From: a virus
Reading direction: 5' to 3' (one strand)
DNA: 35,133 nt
IMG/VR virus record: IMGVR_UViG_3300017763_000070
Coordinates: 1-35,133 of that record
Part shown: positions 8,301 to 17,543 of the stretch, piece by piece
Position numbering within the stretch: position 1 is the stretch's first letter
How the letters are laid out: the number at the start of each line of letters is the position of its first letter
The notes under the pieces: model-generated
The model's input: the letters and a program-made list of their open reading frames with translations, nothing else
Told to the model about the DNA's origin: nothing
Databases searched by the model: none
Program-made: the position numbers and the translations under genes

Positions 8301-11300
8301 AAGAGAGCCACCGGTGTCGAGCGTCATTTTTGATACATTATTCGCACGCCATTGTAGTTTATCGGCATCACTATTGTCTAGACGCATGGTCCAGCCATTG
8401 TCGGCAACATAGGAACCTGCTACTTGAAAATGAAGTACTGCATCAGATGTTCCGGTCGACCTCGCAGTTATTCTAGCTTCATCAGTATCGACTACTTCCA
8501 GAGTATTGCCCGCTTCAGCTACTCCAATACCAACTTTACCGTCTTTACCGATACTAAATCTAGTATTATTATCTGCTAATGCAGAATAATTCTCGTGGTT
8601 AGTATATGTTTGTACTACAAAACTTCCGGCTCTAACTCGAACTCTATCGGAAATGTCGGTATTATTTAACATATCATTACCCTTAAATAAGAGTAATTCT
8701 GAAGATTCAGTACCGCCATAAATTCTTTCTACAATTCTGGTATGAGTATCTGCTGAATCTCCAAATGTACCAGCAAATATGATTGAATTTTCAGGTTGAC
8801 CAGCAGTAGAGTTTGCAGAAGCACCAATTGTAATGCTTCCTTTATGAACTGTATTACCTTCAAATGTAACTGTGTTGCTTCCTTCGGGGTATGAGAATAC
8901 TAGAGCATCAGTACCAGCACTTCTTCTAAAGAACCCTACATCATCTAATGGTGCGACCATGGCTGGATTATTGTCACCATTATATTCTATACCACCACCA
9001 TGCGACATCGACTGTCCTACATAGATTCTACCACTACCTTGGCTAGTACCACGAACTAGTAATTCTGAAACTTCAGCATCTGGTGAAACAATATCAATAC
9101 CATGTCCGGTAAAATGACCGCCTGGTGTTACGGTTCCTACACCTACTCTTTGAGCTGACTTGTCGACAATAAATACATCATTAGTAGAATCAACTATAAG
9201 GTCATCTTTAAAGGCAGCAGCCCCTTGAATATTAAGAGTTCCATCTCCATCGATATTACCATCTACAAACAGTTTCTTTTCGATTGAAACACCACCTCTA
9301 GTATGGATTGATGCATCTTCATCTGTAGCACCAGTTGCATCTGCAGTACTATCAATTCTTATTTTTCCGTCAAATTCTGATGTGCCTGAAACGAATAATG
9401 ACCTAACATCATTTTGACTATTTTCACCACCGATTTTAAAGTCTTCAAATGTTCGAACCTCACCCGGCCTAATTCTGAATAGCATATCAGTATTATAGTT
9501 TGCTCCATTGGTCGAGGTTCCTATGAAAGCAAATCCACCGTCGACATCAGTATTATGATTTCCGTCGGTTTTTTCGAATACAATAAAATCGTTAGCACCA
9601 TAATTACCGGTAGTCTGCGATGACATATCGGAAATTTTAATTCTAGTACCATCTGGGTGATTGCCCGGCATGGTCGTCCTAATTCCCATTCTGAACCTGT
9701 CACCATCTGGCGTATCATTTGTATCACCACTCAGAGCATGATCGTGGATTGTAAAAAGGCCATTTGTAAACTTAAAGTCATTGTTTATTTGGACTAAATC
9801 GCCAAATGCATTACCAATTGTAGCATTATTATTGATTGTAAGATTTCCAGTTGCAGATATGTTTCCACCTGAAACAATATTACCTACATCTGAAATATTA
9901 CCTGATGCATCAACATCGAAGTTACCAGATGCTGCTTGGATAGTTGTTCCTACTACTAAATTAGCACCGGCTCTTAAAGTTGATTGAGCGCGTATATCGC
10001 CATTAACATCTAATTTATAAGACGGAGCCATATCTCCGATACCAACTTTTTGAGTAGCGCCATCAAATATTACATAATCAGTGTATGCTTGAGCAAATCG
10101 AATACTTTCAGAGCCATGAGTTCTAATTCTATGGTTGGGATTGGCCTCACTCGCATCAACTAATCCGAAAGATAAATTACCGCCTGAAGCATAAGCAATA
10201 TTAAATGTATCAACATTCGTGCCGGTAGTTCTTTCATCAGCTAATGCTAATCTATGAGAATCAGATGTAGTAGCTCCGTTGATCGCAAATACATTAGTAC
10301 TTGGGTTCATGTCCAATATAGTATTGCTGGCAGATTCATCTCTAAATTGGTGTCTAGCTGAATCATAATATATTCTATTAGCATGGCTACTATTAGTTGA
10401 ACCATATAGTTCAATATTACCACCGCCGCCCGCGGTTGCAAGATCGCCTTGTAATGTAAGGGCAGTGCCTGAAGTCCGACGTCCTATTCTTCCATCGTGA
10501 ATTGTAACCCCAGCATTTGCAATATCTAAATCAGCAAGAGGATTATTTGTTCCGATACCAACTTCATTTGTAGATACATCAACGAATAGAGTATGGTTAG
10601 CATTTGAGCCAACATCTAAATCACCATGTGTGTGGGTATCTCCTGTAGTATTTACAACTCCAAATTTTGCATCGACAGTCGCTGTAGAAGTAGAACTTGA
10701 TGCGCCAACTCTAAAGTCTTGAACAACATTCATTCCGCCGGAACCATTAGCTACTATAACTCCACTTGCTCCAATTATTCTATTCCCAGAGCCGTCGAGT
10801 GCGACTCCGCCAGCATCATTTTCTATTGATGTTAATCTAATTGCATGTGCTCTAAAGTCTGATTCTCTCGGTACATTTAAATCAAAAGTCTGTCCTGTAT
10901 CATATCCGCCTTCAGCATTAGTTTTTAATCCGTATGTAATAAGTGATTGTTCTAATTTACTGATGTGGCCATATGCATCAACTTCTAAATCTGAAATTCT
11001 TTTAAATGAATTATGTGGGTAACCGGGAGTATCATTTACATTTCCGGTATGAGCAAAATCTTTATTAGTAACACCACTTGCAATAGTATTATGTTTTATT
11101 TCATACGTTGATACTTGAGATGCGGCTGCATTAAGAGTGAAAGAGTTTGTACCATTTAATCCATTTACACCATTAATATTAATAGTCGTATTATTCGCAG
11201 AGAAACCTGATACGGTTTGGGCAGCTGTTAATTGCCCTTGAGCATTAACTGTAAATGTTGGCATTGTAATTACTTTTTGATTCTGAGAACCAATAGAGCC

Positions 11301-12071
11301 GTAAGAACCAGCCGAAACTGTGGTATCAGTAATAGATACAACCTTTGTGGTTGTTTCTTCATCAGTTCCAGTAACTGTAATACCAGTAGAAGCATTCACA
11401 TCTTTGACATAATGTCCACGAGTTTTTACGCCCAACTCAATAGCATTATCTAAAATTTTCATATAGCCACTACTATCAACTCCGACGTGGCCATTAATTG
11501 CATTCTCGGCTGTAGTTCCAGTAGTTTCAGCGATTGATTCATTGGAAGCTAATACACCTCCAATTTCACTTGTATCGGAAACATTTAGTGATAAAGTTCT
11601 ATCTGCTTGAAGATTTCCAGTATTTCCGCGATTAGCTGAGCTATCAGTACCTGAAGTTTTTCCAGTTTCGTGAATAGATAAACCTCGTTCTGCAGTAATG
11701 ATAAATCTATCATACGCCTTTTGGTCAAGGTCTCTTGCAATATGTCCTAAATCTGTATCATGTTCAGAAAGCTTTATTGCAACTGTATCTAAATCTGTAT
11801 CATTGCGAGCGATTTGTAATTGTAGACTGTCTAATTCAGTATTATAATCAACAGCTAATTGATTAAAGTTTCTACGAAAATCATCAATAGTAGCTGTGGT
11901 TTTTAATCCGCCACTAGGAAAGGCTAATGTGTCAGCGGCCGCAATAGACAAGCCATAATTAACTGGAATTGTTCCAGTTAAATTTGTACCTAAAGTTAAT
12001 GGTGTGTACGATGGAGTACTATGCTCTCCGCCTAATGCTCCGTTCGGTGTATTGTTTCCGCCTATTGCCAT
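5304..12071 (-). CDS. Large tail fibre / receptor-binding protein (2255 residues)
   Basis: The N-terminus (residues ~1-60) is rich in Gly and Thr and may attach to the baseplate. Residues ~65-130 ('FRRNFNQLAVDYNTELDSLQ', 'DTDLDTVAIKLSEHDTDLGH') look like a trimeric coiled coil. The long shaft contains at least six 'GIGT--P' repeats typical of phage and bacterial fibres, at about residues 504, 674, 975, 1184, 1255 and 1370. Examples are 'VGIGTNNPLADLDI', 'KVGIGDMAPSYKLDVNGDI' and 'LGIGTTGPEAPLHV'. From about residue 1850 the repeats stop. A ~400-residue domain rich in Trp, His, Gly and Asn follows ('MYEIGWHRRDTSGTYKG', 'HHGGCWFNIPRSSSETYWLL'), probably the receptor-binding tip. No S74 self-cleaving chaperone is seen at the C-terminus, although fibres with this repeat often have one. 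It starts ten bases after the 74-residue gene, with an AGGA box. Target receptor unknown. Confidence 0.86.
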   Translation of the reverse strand: MAIGGNNTPNGALGGEHSTPSYTPLTLGTNLTGTIPVNYGLSIAAADTLAFPSGGLKTTATIDDFRRNFNQLAVDYNTELDSLQLQIARNDTDLDTVAIKLSEHDTDLGHIARDLDQKAYDRFIITAERGLSIHETGKTSGTDSSANRGNTGNLQADRTLSLNVSDTSEIGGVLASNESIAETTGTTAENAINGHVGVDSSGYMKILDNAIELGVKTRGHYVKDVNASTGITVTGTDEETTTKVVSITDTTVSAGSYGSIGSQNQKVITMPTFTVNAQGQLTAAQTVSGFSANNTTININGVNGLNGTNSFTLNAAASQVSTYEIKHNTIASGVTNKDFAHTGNVNDTPGYPHNSFKRISDLEVDAYGHISKLEQSLITYGLKTNAEGGYDTGQTFDLNVPRESDFRAHAIRLTSIENDAGGVALDGSGNRIIGASGVIVANGSGGMNVVQDFRVGASSSTSTATVDAKFGVVNTTGDTHTHGDLDVGSNANHTLFVDVSTNEVGIGTNNPLADLDIANAGVTIHDGRIGRRTSGTALTLQGDLATAGGGGNIELYGSTNSSHANRIYYDSARHQFRDESASNTILDMNPSTNVFAINGATTSDSHRLALADERTTGTNVDTFNIAYASGGNLSFGLVDASEANPNHRIRTHGSESIRFAQAYTDYVIFDGATQKVGIGDMAPSYKLDVNGDIRAQSTLRAGANLVVGTTIQAASGNFDVDASGNISDVGNIVSGGNISATGNLTINNNATIGNAFGDLVQINNDFKFTNGLFTIHDHALSGDTNDTPDGDRFRMGIRTTMPGNHPDGTRIKISDMSSQTTGNYGANDFIVFEKTDGNHNTDVDGGFAFIGTSTNGANYNTDMLFRIRPGEVRTFEDFKIGGENSQNDVRSLFVSGTSEFDGKIRIDSTADATGATDEDASIHTRGGVSIEKKLFVDGNIDGDGTLNIQGAAAFKDDLIVDSTNDVFIVDKSAQRVGVGTVTPGGHFTGHGIDIVSPDAEVSELLVRGTSQGSGRIYVGQSMSHGGGIEYNGDNNPAMVAPLDDVGFFRRSAGTDALVFSYPEGSNTVTFEGNTVHKGSITIGASANSTAGQPENSIIFAGTFGDSADTHTRIVERIYGGTESSELLLFKGNDMLNNTDISDRVRVRAGSFVVQTYTNHENYSALADNNTRFSIGKDGKVGIGVAEAGNTLEVVDTDEARITARSTGTSDAVLHFQVAGSYVADNGWTMRLDNSDADKLQWRANNVSKMTLDTGGSLGIGTTGPEAPLHVKKTGGAGLLKLSGSYAGIHFEELDQTIGQHNSPGYVGKAAPNTSGGHFRLVGDGGTFSIRRNTNSTTPFTYDQDSSGNNIAGTAEEYGFRYYNDGDIGIGETSGPRGEQAIYIQTNTFTTATGNDTPRGDHIHFRTPRMFFGSENFVQMHAMNPMTSASKSNNALTVGVTAIDDDIEVGSTTENYGSAVNVGDGNTHLGISLRRTAGADRGGIIYASRQDGSCLILNTNESGNIIDLNVAGAQQVRMSAASGTGNPFTLSTRSKDSGSILDRLSVVASGTIHMNSQTVIYDEQATIDGDPSAVLHLRSHSSDHLRFETSGGGHQGTIDVHATNGMNIAVNQSTGKVINLMPDNSTSNGVQITTSQTRVRDQLVVDSTSDRSTTHGTLTSGSAVFKGGISVAKSIRSGGVIEAHNNGVHEIGHPDNLTTTNPTILSVEGAIRSARIRSNASGEAGQYAFNVSNTGHIDDVGNITSDGQIKCTSFIQNGTGSSNYGVFNGDLFVGTSATNRQFSVDSATGNIYSAGTAQVTGKLYLGTDGLQFSDGTFLTSHPDVDNRSIVNMFSENQPTAIGGNGRYRNHTYDHYSSINGSGGDSVDNSRSSNGQFSFNMWWAANNAPSSSSRSRVWENYNSGMGNMTSHDDSAWNREYMYEIGWHRRDTSGTYKGMRINVPANTDAIYVDCHHNDWQILRLIPFNSAGTALLSQTTANVPGSANGANGRPGNNYRVAGYGHSGPQYTPFGHVRRTQDHHGGCWFNIPRSSSETYWLLQRGHHYINRSEGGWISGLAFVQNKYKFASSRAIDYHWAVNGGSYGGHNDRGAEWNNSDWNERNLAYVEGSTWALCKVPVAPGTTGKDLILFIVQHSNQSNDQLQGVSINYGQQRAEGTAISTSSSWTEIAGTSRVQNSNNGTNGEFFTQLTGLSDRMSVSSGMNMQQGNHRLVGCKIPGNKIGSNIGDRGGFLNVLLRGQGGTNFYFAEMGTYLADSQ

Positions 12072-12080
12072 ATTTGTATC

Positions 12081-12305
12081 CTATTTTTGGTTAAGAGCTC
12101 CGCCTTCAACCATTTTATAAATCATATCTTTTAAATCTTCTATTTCTTTTCTTAAGCTCACTATTTCTTGGTCTTTGGTTAGTTGATGTTTCTTTTTTTC
12201 CATGTACCTTTCATAAGCTTCGTTGTCTATATTTATAACAGCGTGCGATGATTTATCGCGAACTAAACTAGGATTATTTTCAACATGTAAATATTCTTCA
12301 CTCAT
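12081..12305 (-). CDS. Small coiled-coil protein of the structural cluster
   Basis: This 74-residue protein starts inside the stop of the DUF4815 gene (TAATG), which suggests translational coupling. The N-terminus 'VENNPSLVRDKSSHAVINID' matches a short motif I recall from small hypothetical proteins of marine T4-like phages. Residues ~28-67 are charged and heptad-like ('LTKDQEIVSLRKEIEDLKDM'), predicting a coiled coil. Its place between the DUF4815 baseplate protein and the tail fibre suggests an adaptor, a fibre accessory protein or an assembly factor, but no function is established from sequence. It has no signal peptide or membrane segment. Confidence 0.83.
   Translation of the reverse strand: MSEEYLHVENNPSLVRDKSSHAVINIDNEAYERYMEKKKHQLTKDQEIVSLRKEIEDLKDMIYKMVEGGALNQK
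12230..12237 (-). promoter_or_regulatory. Possible internal late-promoter box before the tail fibre
   Basis: An exact TATAAATA on the minus strand lies within the 74-residue gene, about 160 bases upstream of the tail-fibre ATG. It could give the fibre its own late transcript. However, it lies in coding sequence (Val-Ile-Asn-Ile codons) of AT-rich DNA, so chance is a real possibility. Confidence 0.3.
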
Positions 12306-15300
12306 TATGCTGTTGCTATCGCTCTAAAGTTCATACATCTTGGAATTATTGCGCTGTCATCTCCTGTAATATTTCCTGCGGTGTGTGTACTTAATACTAA
12401 TTTAATTTGGAATAAATCAAAGTTATATTCAGCAGCAGCCGCAGAGTCAGGTGTTCTAAAGTGGACTTCGTTGAATCCGCCTGCTACAGGTATTTCGACC
12501 GAATCTAATTTAGTAAACGTCCCACCTCTTGTAAATCTGATATAAGCTTCTACATTAGCCTGTGGTGCTGGTCGTTGTACATCTAGATAACAATCTACTC
12601 TTGAAGCAGCACTATCTAGTCTAACCATATTTGTAATATATCGAGCCTTAGCAGTACCATGAGTAGCGCCTGTTTCTCCTGTTAAATTTGCTCCACCATT
12701 AATTGTATTAGCAAAAGTCAGTAAAGATAATCTATCCAAATCAATAGTCGGTGTTAAGAACTCGTTTCCGGTCGATAATTCACAATATAATTGAAGTTGA
12801 GTAGGATCGTCATACTTAATAGTTTCGCCTAATTCTAGTACTTCATTAGGTTCTATTTGATACGTTGTTGTTACATTTGCTTGAGATTTTACTTTCAAGA
12901 AATATCTTATTTCGGTTTCTGGTAATACAACTGATTCTGCTATTAAATTAATAGAATCAATTCTTAGTTGATTACTTGAACTCAATGCTGCGTCATAAAC
13001 ATTTTCAGGTGATATCGTTACAAAATCTCCGTATGCAGTGTGTGTTGAAGAATTACCAACTGTTCTAGAGTATGGAGAGGATGTTGATAATTCACTTTCG
13101 TTGAACTTAGCATATCTTAAGTGAAACTTAAAGTCTTTATTTTGGTCTGGTGTCCAAGTTGATGCATTAGCTGATTTAAGAGCTACACCAGTATAAGGGT
13201 TCTTTGTAATTCTTTTACCAGTAGTGACATCATCTTTACCAACTTCTGAATGCCATAGGAAATATTCAGGCGAATTAGATAATACTACAATAGCATATTC
13301 AACCCCGCCTTTAAGATGGACTAATGACTCAAAAGTAAATGTTGTTGCAGTCGCTGCAGTAGTAGATACATTAACTTCGTCAAATTCTTTTTCTACTTCA
13401 GAAAAAGGAATTACGTTTTGAGTTGGTATACCATTTTCACATGGTACAAGCTGTATTCTCACTGGTAATGCGTTGTGCTTCTGTCTGAAGAACAAGTCAA
13501 CATCTTTTACAAATACTCCTGCAGGATATTGGTCGGGGTCTACTACAAACGTTTGAGCTAATGGGTCAACGTGACGAATAGCCTTAACAGCTTCTTCAGT
13601 TCTTGTAACAGACTTGCTCTCTTTTACTCTTCGCTCACTAACTTTTACAGTTCTTGTTGATATTATAGTCTCTTGGAGTGTATTTACTATACCACGAGCA
13701 GTATACGTAGCCATGGCATAAGTAGTTGAGATTGATAAATCATTTGAAGTATTATCAATTAATCTAAATTCTCTTTCTCCAGTTTTAAATCGTAATCTTC
13801 TCTGATTAGGAATAATAAAATCACCGGAAACTCTACCTCGACTATCACTTACAATCGCGCTACTGGTAATGCTACCACCTTCGCTAGTGGGCCGACTATT
13901 GAATCTGTCTCGTCTAGTTATATTGTTTCTCCACCTTCTACGAGTATAACTTGAATTTCCTGTGGCGTAACTAGAAATATTTACACCATCAAAAAACGGG
14001 TAAAGAGTAGTATTTGGTTTAAACCCGCTTCCGAAAAAATAAACTCTCCTAGAACGAATAAATGGTACAAAAGATACATCAACTATCTTATCACCTAAAG
14101 ATTGCGTGATTGGTGGACCTTCTTCGGCGAATTGCCTAATACCAGTCCTTGTCATAGTACCTTTTTCTGCTTTTTGCTCAATTTGAACTCGAGCTCGCCG
14201 TAAATTTGTAGTACTTACTGTGCCTCCATTAAATGTTGGAAAATTAGTAGATGCTGGTGTCCACCGCCATCTCCTATTGCTTCTCAGCCGCCAGCTACGC
14301 GTAGCGGCCGTAGGCCAGAACCCAGGTGTTGTAGTTCCTAATCCACGAGCCACAGCCTGCGCGCCAGTTATTTCACCTAAATTTGTTTTAGTTACCTTAC
14401 CACTCCAAGTAGTATTCCAATCATTCCAGCGGGTGCCTTGAGAAGCTAACTGCTCATTCATTACATTTAATAACGCATCTACGTTACCATCTTGTTTAAT
14501 AATAACATCTGGTCTTCGTCTAGTATCTTTCCAATGGTCTGACGATGGAGAGAGTCTTACTTTACCTACCCAAGATGCAACATCGAATGGATTAACACTT
14601 ACAGCAACTGCTGCTTTGTCTTGATTAATTAAAGTTCTTACAGAAGTAACTGGTAGTCTAATTAAGTCTTCTCCTGCTGGGTCATTTGCTGCTCCAGTTT
14701 TTGGTGTAGAACCAAATGTCGCATCAGTAGTAAGATTTGTAGCAGTATTTCTAATGCCCAAATCCTGAGAAGTGAACGAAGGTCTTAATATACCTTCTTC
14801 GGGGTCTACCGCAATAGCAAATCCAGGGTCGCGAGTATCAGATTTGCCGTGTCCTTTAAACTCGTCAACTAAAATACCATTCTTGAATCGGTCACCAGTA
14901 TTATCAAATATTTGTTTATCTGATGTAGCTTGTTCTAATAAAGATAATGATGTATAATATTCTAAACTCTTAACCCGCTTTTCAAGTTTACCAATGTCAC
15001 GCATTGTGTATCTTTTATTATTTTTATATTCAATTTGAATGTTTTGAACCGAATTTGTAAATGGAGGTATATACAATTCGTAAAGCATCATTGAGTCATT
15101 TGGTACTTCAAGTGGAACTCCCGCGATTGAGTTACCTTCTAAATAAACAAATTTACCAGCAGTATTTAATACTATACGGTCGTGACGATCAAGATAAAAT
15201 TCTATTCCGCCTATTTCGATTATACCATTTGGGTCTAAATCTGAATGAGAAGTGTGTCTAAAATCTAAAAAGTCACTTGCAGGAGCACCATCAACAAATG

Positions 15301-17533
15301 GTAACTCAGCTCTGTCTAAATCGCCGACCCCAGTATCATCTAAAGGATAAGAGTCTACAGAAAAGAAGCTTCCTGGTGTAGTATGCTCAAGGTATCTATA
15401 TGCAACATTAACTGCAGTAGAAGATAATGCTTTAATACAAATCAATCGGCCATTTCCATAAGTTGTGGCAGTGGCGCCATCTTCCATTATAAAGTTATCT
15501 GCTAAATCTGTTCCACTTCCGTCGGCGGCTGAATTAATTGAAGTTATTGAAATTATATCACTGTTACTTAAAGCGATTGTATCACCAATAGCATATGCTG
15601 CAGCTCCAACAGTTGTTGAACCATCAGTTTTTAGAGTTTTAGTACCGGCCGAACCAGTAATTCTCTTGGAGAATGTAACATCTACATTACCAGAAGATAA
15701 TCCTAATGTTAATGTTGCGGTGTCCAGAGTAGAAGTTGTAGTACTTAATGCAACATTTGTCACAGCAACCGGAGCACCTGTAGATTCATTTACTACAATA
15801 TACTCGTTTGGATTATCGTGATATAATTCGGCCGAGGTTATAGTAAAGGCAAGAGTATTGCTACTTACTGATTGATTTTGTAATTTATCTCTAACTGGAA
15901 TTTTAATTCCAGTAGATGTTACACCACTTGGTGTTAAAGTTTTAATTACTTCGTAGGGTAAATAGAATATGTTATTATTCTCGCCAGTCTGCTCAATGTT
16001 CATGCCCCGCGACTTGGCATTTAAGTATCCATAAAATCGGTTTGAGCCATCGTTTTCGGCGGAGGAAGTACCCCCATAAATTGTTCTTCCACTTGAAATA
16101 GGCTCACTATCAGTATTATCCACATGCTGAGCGACATCATAAACAAAAAGTCTATATTTTTTGCCGGTATATTCTATTCCTTTTATCTTACAAGTTGCAA
16201 TATTTAATGTACCTGCAGCAAAACCAGAAGTACTGACTCCATTTGAAATAGTATAGGTTTCAGTATTTACAAGCTTGGGTAAAAAATCTATTCGGTCTAC
16301 TTCAATATAAGAGCCAAAGGTAGCCTGAATTTTAATACCTTCCTCTTTATCAGTAGTACGTCCTTTGTTCTGAGTTGAGGTTTGCTTATTTAAAATTTCA
16401 ATTCTTTGGCCCTTAACATATGCGGTAGAAGGTTCAAGTGTTACAGTAAATTTAGCTTTATCACCACTATCGGAACGGCCGTTATTAAAACCAGTATCAA
16501 AGTCTTCTCTTAAATCTAATTGGAATGGCTGTAGCGCATAGTCACCACTCTCTTCAAACGTCCTTAGTGCTAAAGTTTCTCCTATTCTGCTATATTTTGT
16601 GTCTACTGGTATTACTGGCTTTGACTCGGTTGCTATAGGTAATACATCAACAGTGTTTAATACAGTAGTTGCAACAACATTATTTGTTCTATCAATATCT
16701 GTGTTATCTGATATTAAAACCAATGTAAGTTGCATTGTATATCTATCAGCACCTGGAGCAGAAAAGTTTGGTGAACCAGTAGCATTATCATATAAAGTAG
16801 AATCATTTGTAGCATTTATAATTGGTTCTGTAATAAGAAATCCAACCGACCCTTCAATTGTTTCGAGTGGAGCAGATGAAGTGGTGTCGACATATTTAGT
16901 TTGCTCAGGCGCTTCTACAAAATATCCTTTTACGAAATAAATTCCCTTTGCATTGTGCATCTTAAATGCATAACCAGATGTTATTGCTCCGGTACCATTT
17001 CCAATTGCAGCATCAGAGGCTATAGTAATACCTCCACCAGAAAGAGCTTCACCCGTCTTAAAGTCAGCAAAGGTTCTACTTCCGCCCGCAAAATTAGTAG
17101 TGTCTGAAGTATACCTAAGATAAAATCTGTAGTCATTATCAGATTTTAATTCATAGTCCATAATAGTCGCAGAAACATCAGCCCCATCATAGCCCGAACC
17201 AGAAGCTCGGCAATATATCTTTTTACCAACTAATGGTCTAGTAGTATCTGCTGCAACTAATGCTCCGTTTGCAGTTAATGTAACATCTATCCATTGAACT
17301 TTATTATCAACATCAATTTCGCCATCTAAAACTGTAGAGCCATCTTGAAATATGTGTTGACCAAACTTATCAATTTGGTCTTGTATAGCAGACTGCATTT
17401 GATTCAACTCGCGGGTCTGTACTGCTCTACCGGGCTGAAATAGTATTCTTAAATAATTCTTTGATGAATTACCTTTATCGCTATAGTCGTCCCAGTAAGG
17501 GCTTCCTTGAGTTGTTGTTGTATCGATAGCCAT
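12305..17533 (-). CDS. DUF4815-type virion structural protein (1742 residues), in the gp9/gp10 position
   Basis: Residues ~13-70 ('YWDDYSDKGNSSKNYLRILF', 'PGRAVQTRELNQMQSAIQDQ', 'FGQHIFQDGSTVLDG') match the N-terminal DUF4815 pattern found in many tailed-phage structural proteins. The middle has beta-rich filler. A conserved block then reads 'VDVSFVPFIRSRRVYFFGSG' and 'FKPNTTLYPFFDGVNISSY' near residue 1150-1175. It is followed by 'SRGRVSGDFIIPNQRRLRF', and 'HVDPLAQTFVVDPDQYPAG' lies near 1323; all are familiar from large structural proteins of marine T4-like phages. The gene lies directly after gp8, where T4 carries genes 9-12, so it probably replaces outer-wedge or fibre-connector functions. 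It starts 10 bases after the gp8 stop, with an AAAGGAT box. A Trp/Arg-rich patch sits at residues ~1079-1091. Confidence 0.87.
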   Translation of the reverse strand: MAIDTTTTQGSPYWDDYSDKGNSSKNYLRILFQPGRAVQTRELNQMQSAIQDQIDKFGQHIFQDGSTVLDGEIDVDNKVQWIDVTLTANGALVAADTTRPLVGKKIYCRASGSGYDGADVSATIMDYELKSDNDYRFYLRYTSDTTNFAGGSRTFADFKTGEALSGGGITIASDAAIGNGTGAITSGYAFKMHNAKGIYFVKGYFVEAPEQTKYVDTTSSAPLETIEGSVGFLITEPIINATNDSTLYDNATGSPNFSAPGADRYTMQLTLVLISDNTDIDRTNNVVATTVLNTVDVLPIATESKPVIPVDTKYSRIGETLALRTFEESGDYALQPFQLDLREDFDTGFNNGRSDSGDKAKFTVTLEPSTAYVKGQRIEILNKQTSTQNKGRTTDKEEGIKIQATFGSYIEVDRIDFLPKLVNTETYTISNGVSTSGFAAGTLNIATCKIKGIEYTGKKYRLFVYDVAQHVDNTDSEPISSGRTIYGGTSSAENDGSNRFYGYLNAKSRGMNIEQTGENNNIFYLPYEVIKTLTPSGVTSTGIKIPVRDKLQNQSVSSNTLAFTITSAELYHDNPNEYIVVNESTGAPVAVTNVALSTTTSTLDTATLTLGLSSGNVDVTFSKRITGSAGTKTLKTDGSTTVGAAAYAIGDTIALSNSDIISITSINSAADGSGTDLADNFIMEDGATATTYGNGRLICIKALSSTAVNVAYRYLEHTTPGSFFSVDSYPLDDTGVGDLDRAELPFVDGAPASDFLDFRHTSHSDLDPNGIIEIGGIEFYLDRHDRIVLNTAGKFVYLEGNSIAGVPLEVPNDSMMLYELYIPPFTNSVQNIQIEYKNNKRYTMRDIGKLEKRVKSLEYYTSLSLLEQATSDKQIFDNTGDRFKNGILVDEFKGHGKSDTRDPGFAIAVDPEEGILRPSFTSQDLGIRNTATNLTTDATFGSTPKTGAANDPAGEDLIRLPVTSVRTLINQDKAAVAVSVNPFDVASWVGKVRLSPSSDHWKDTRRRPDVIIKQDGNVDALLNVMNEQLASQGTRWNDWNTTWSGKVTKTNLGEITGAQAVARGLGTTTPGFWPTAATRSWRLRSNRRWRWTPASTNFPTFNGGTVSTTNLRRARVQIEQKAEKGTMTRTGIRQFAEEGPPITQSLGDKIVDVSFVPFIRSRRVYFFGSGFKPNTTLYPFFDGVNISSYATGNSSYTRRRWRNNITRRDRFNSRPTSEGGSITSSAIVSDSRGRVSGDFIIPNQRRLRFKTGEREFRLIDNTSNDLSISTTYAMATYTARGIVNTLQETIISTRTVKVSERRVKESKSVTRTEEAVKAIRHVDPLAQTFVVDPDQYPAGVFVKDVDLFFRQKHNALPVRIQLVPCENGIPTQNVIPFSEVEKEFDEVNVSTTAATATTFTFESLVHLKGGVEYAIVVLSNSPEYFLWHSEVGKDDVTTGKRITKNPYTGVALKSANASTWTPDQNKDFKFHLRYAKFNESELSTSSPYSRTVGNSSTHTAYGDFVTISPENVYDAALSSSNQLRIDSINLIAESVVLPETEIRYFLKVKSQANVTTTYQIEPNEVLELGETIKYDDPTQLQLYCELSTGNEFLTPTIDLDRLSLLTFANTINGGANLTGETGATHGTAKARYITNMVRLDSAASRVDCYLDVQRPAPQANVEAYIRFTRGGTFTKLDSVEIPVAGGFNEVHFRTPDSAAAAEYNFDLFQIKLVLSTHTAGNITGDDSAIIPRCMNFRAIATA
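14294..14305. repeat. 12-base perfect palindrome in a GC-rich patch
   Basis: GCTACGCGTAGC reads the same on both strands. It sits in an unusually GC-rich stretch (about 14275-14320) of the DUF4815 gene, which is otherwise AT-rich. The codons there encode the Trp/Arg-rich segment. It may be only a by-product of Arg, Ala and Trp codons. Confidence 0.6.
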
Positions 17534-17543
17534 ATTTTATCCT

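Noticed and set aside
15465-16940. Plus-strand open frames of about 115 codons
   Set aside because: They are antisense to the DUF4815 gene. Their hydrophobic, Val/Ala-rich translations are what reverse-strand Thr/Ser/Asn codons produce.
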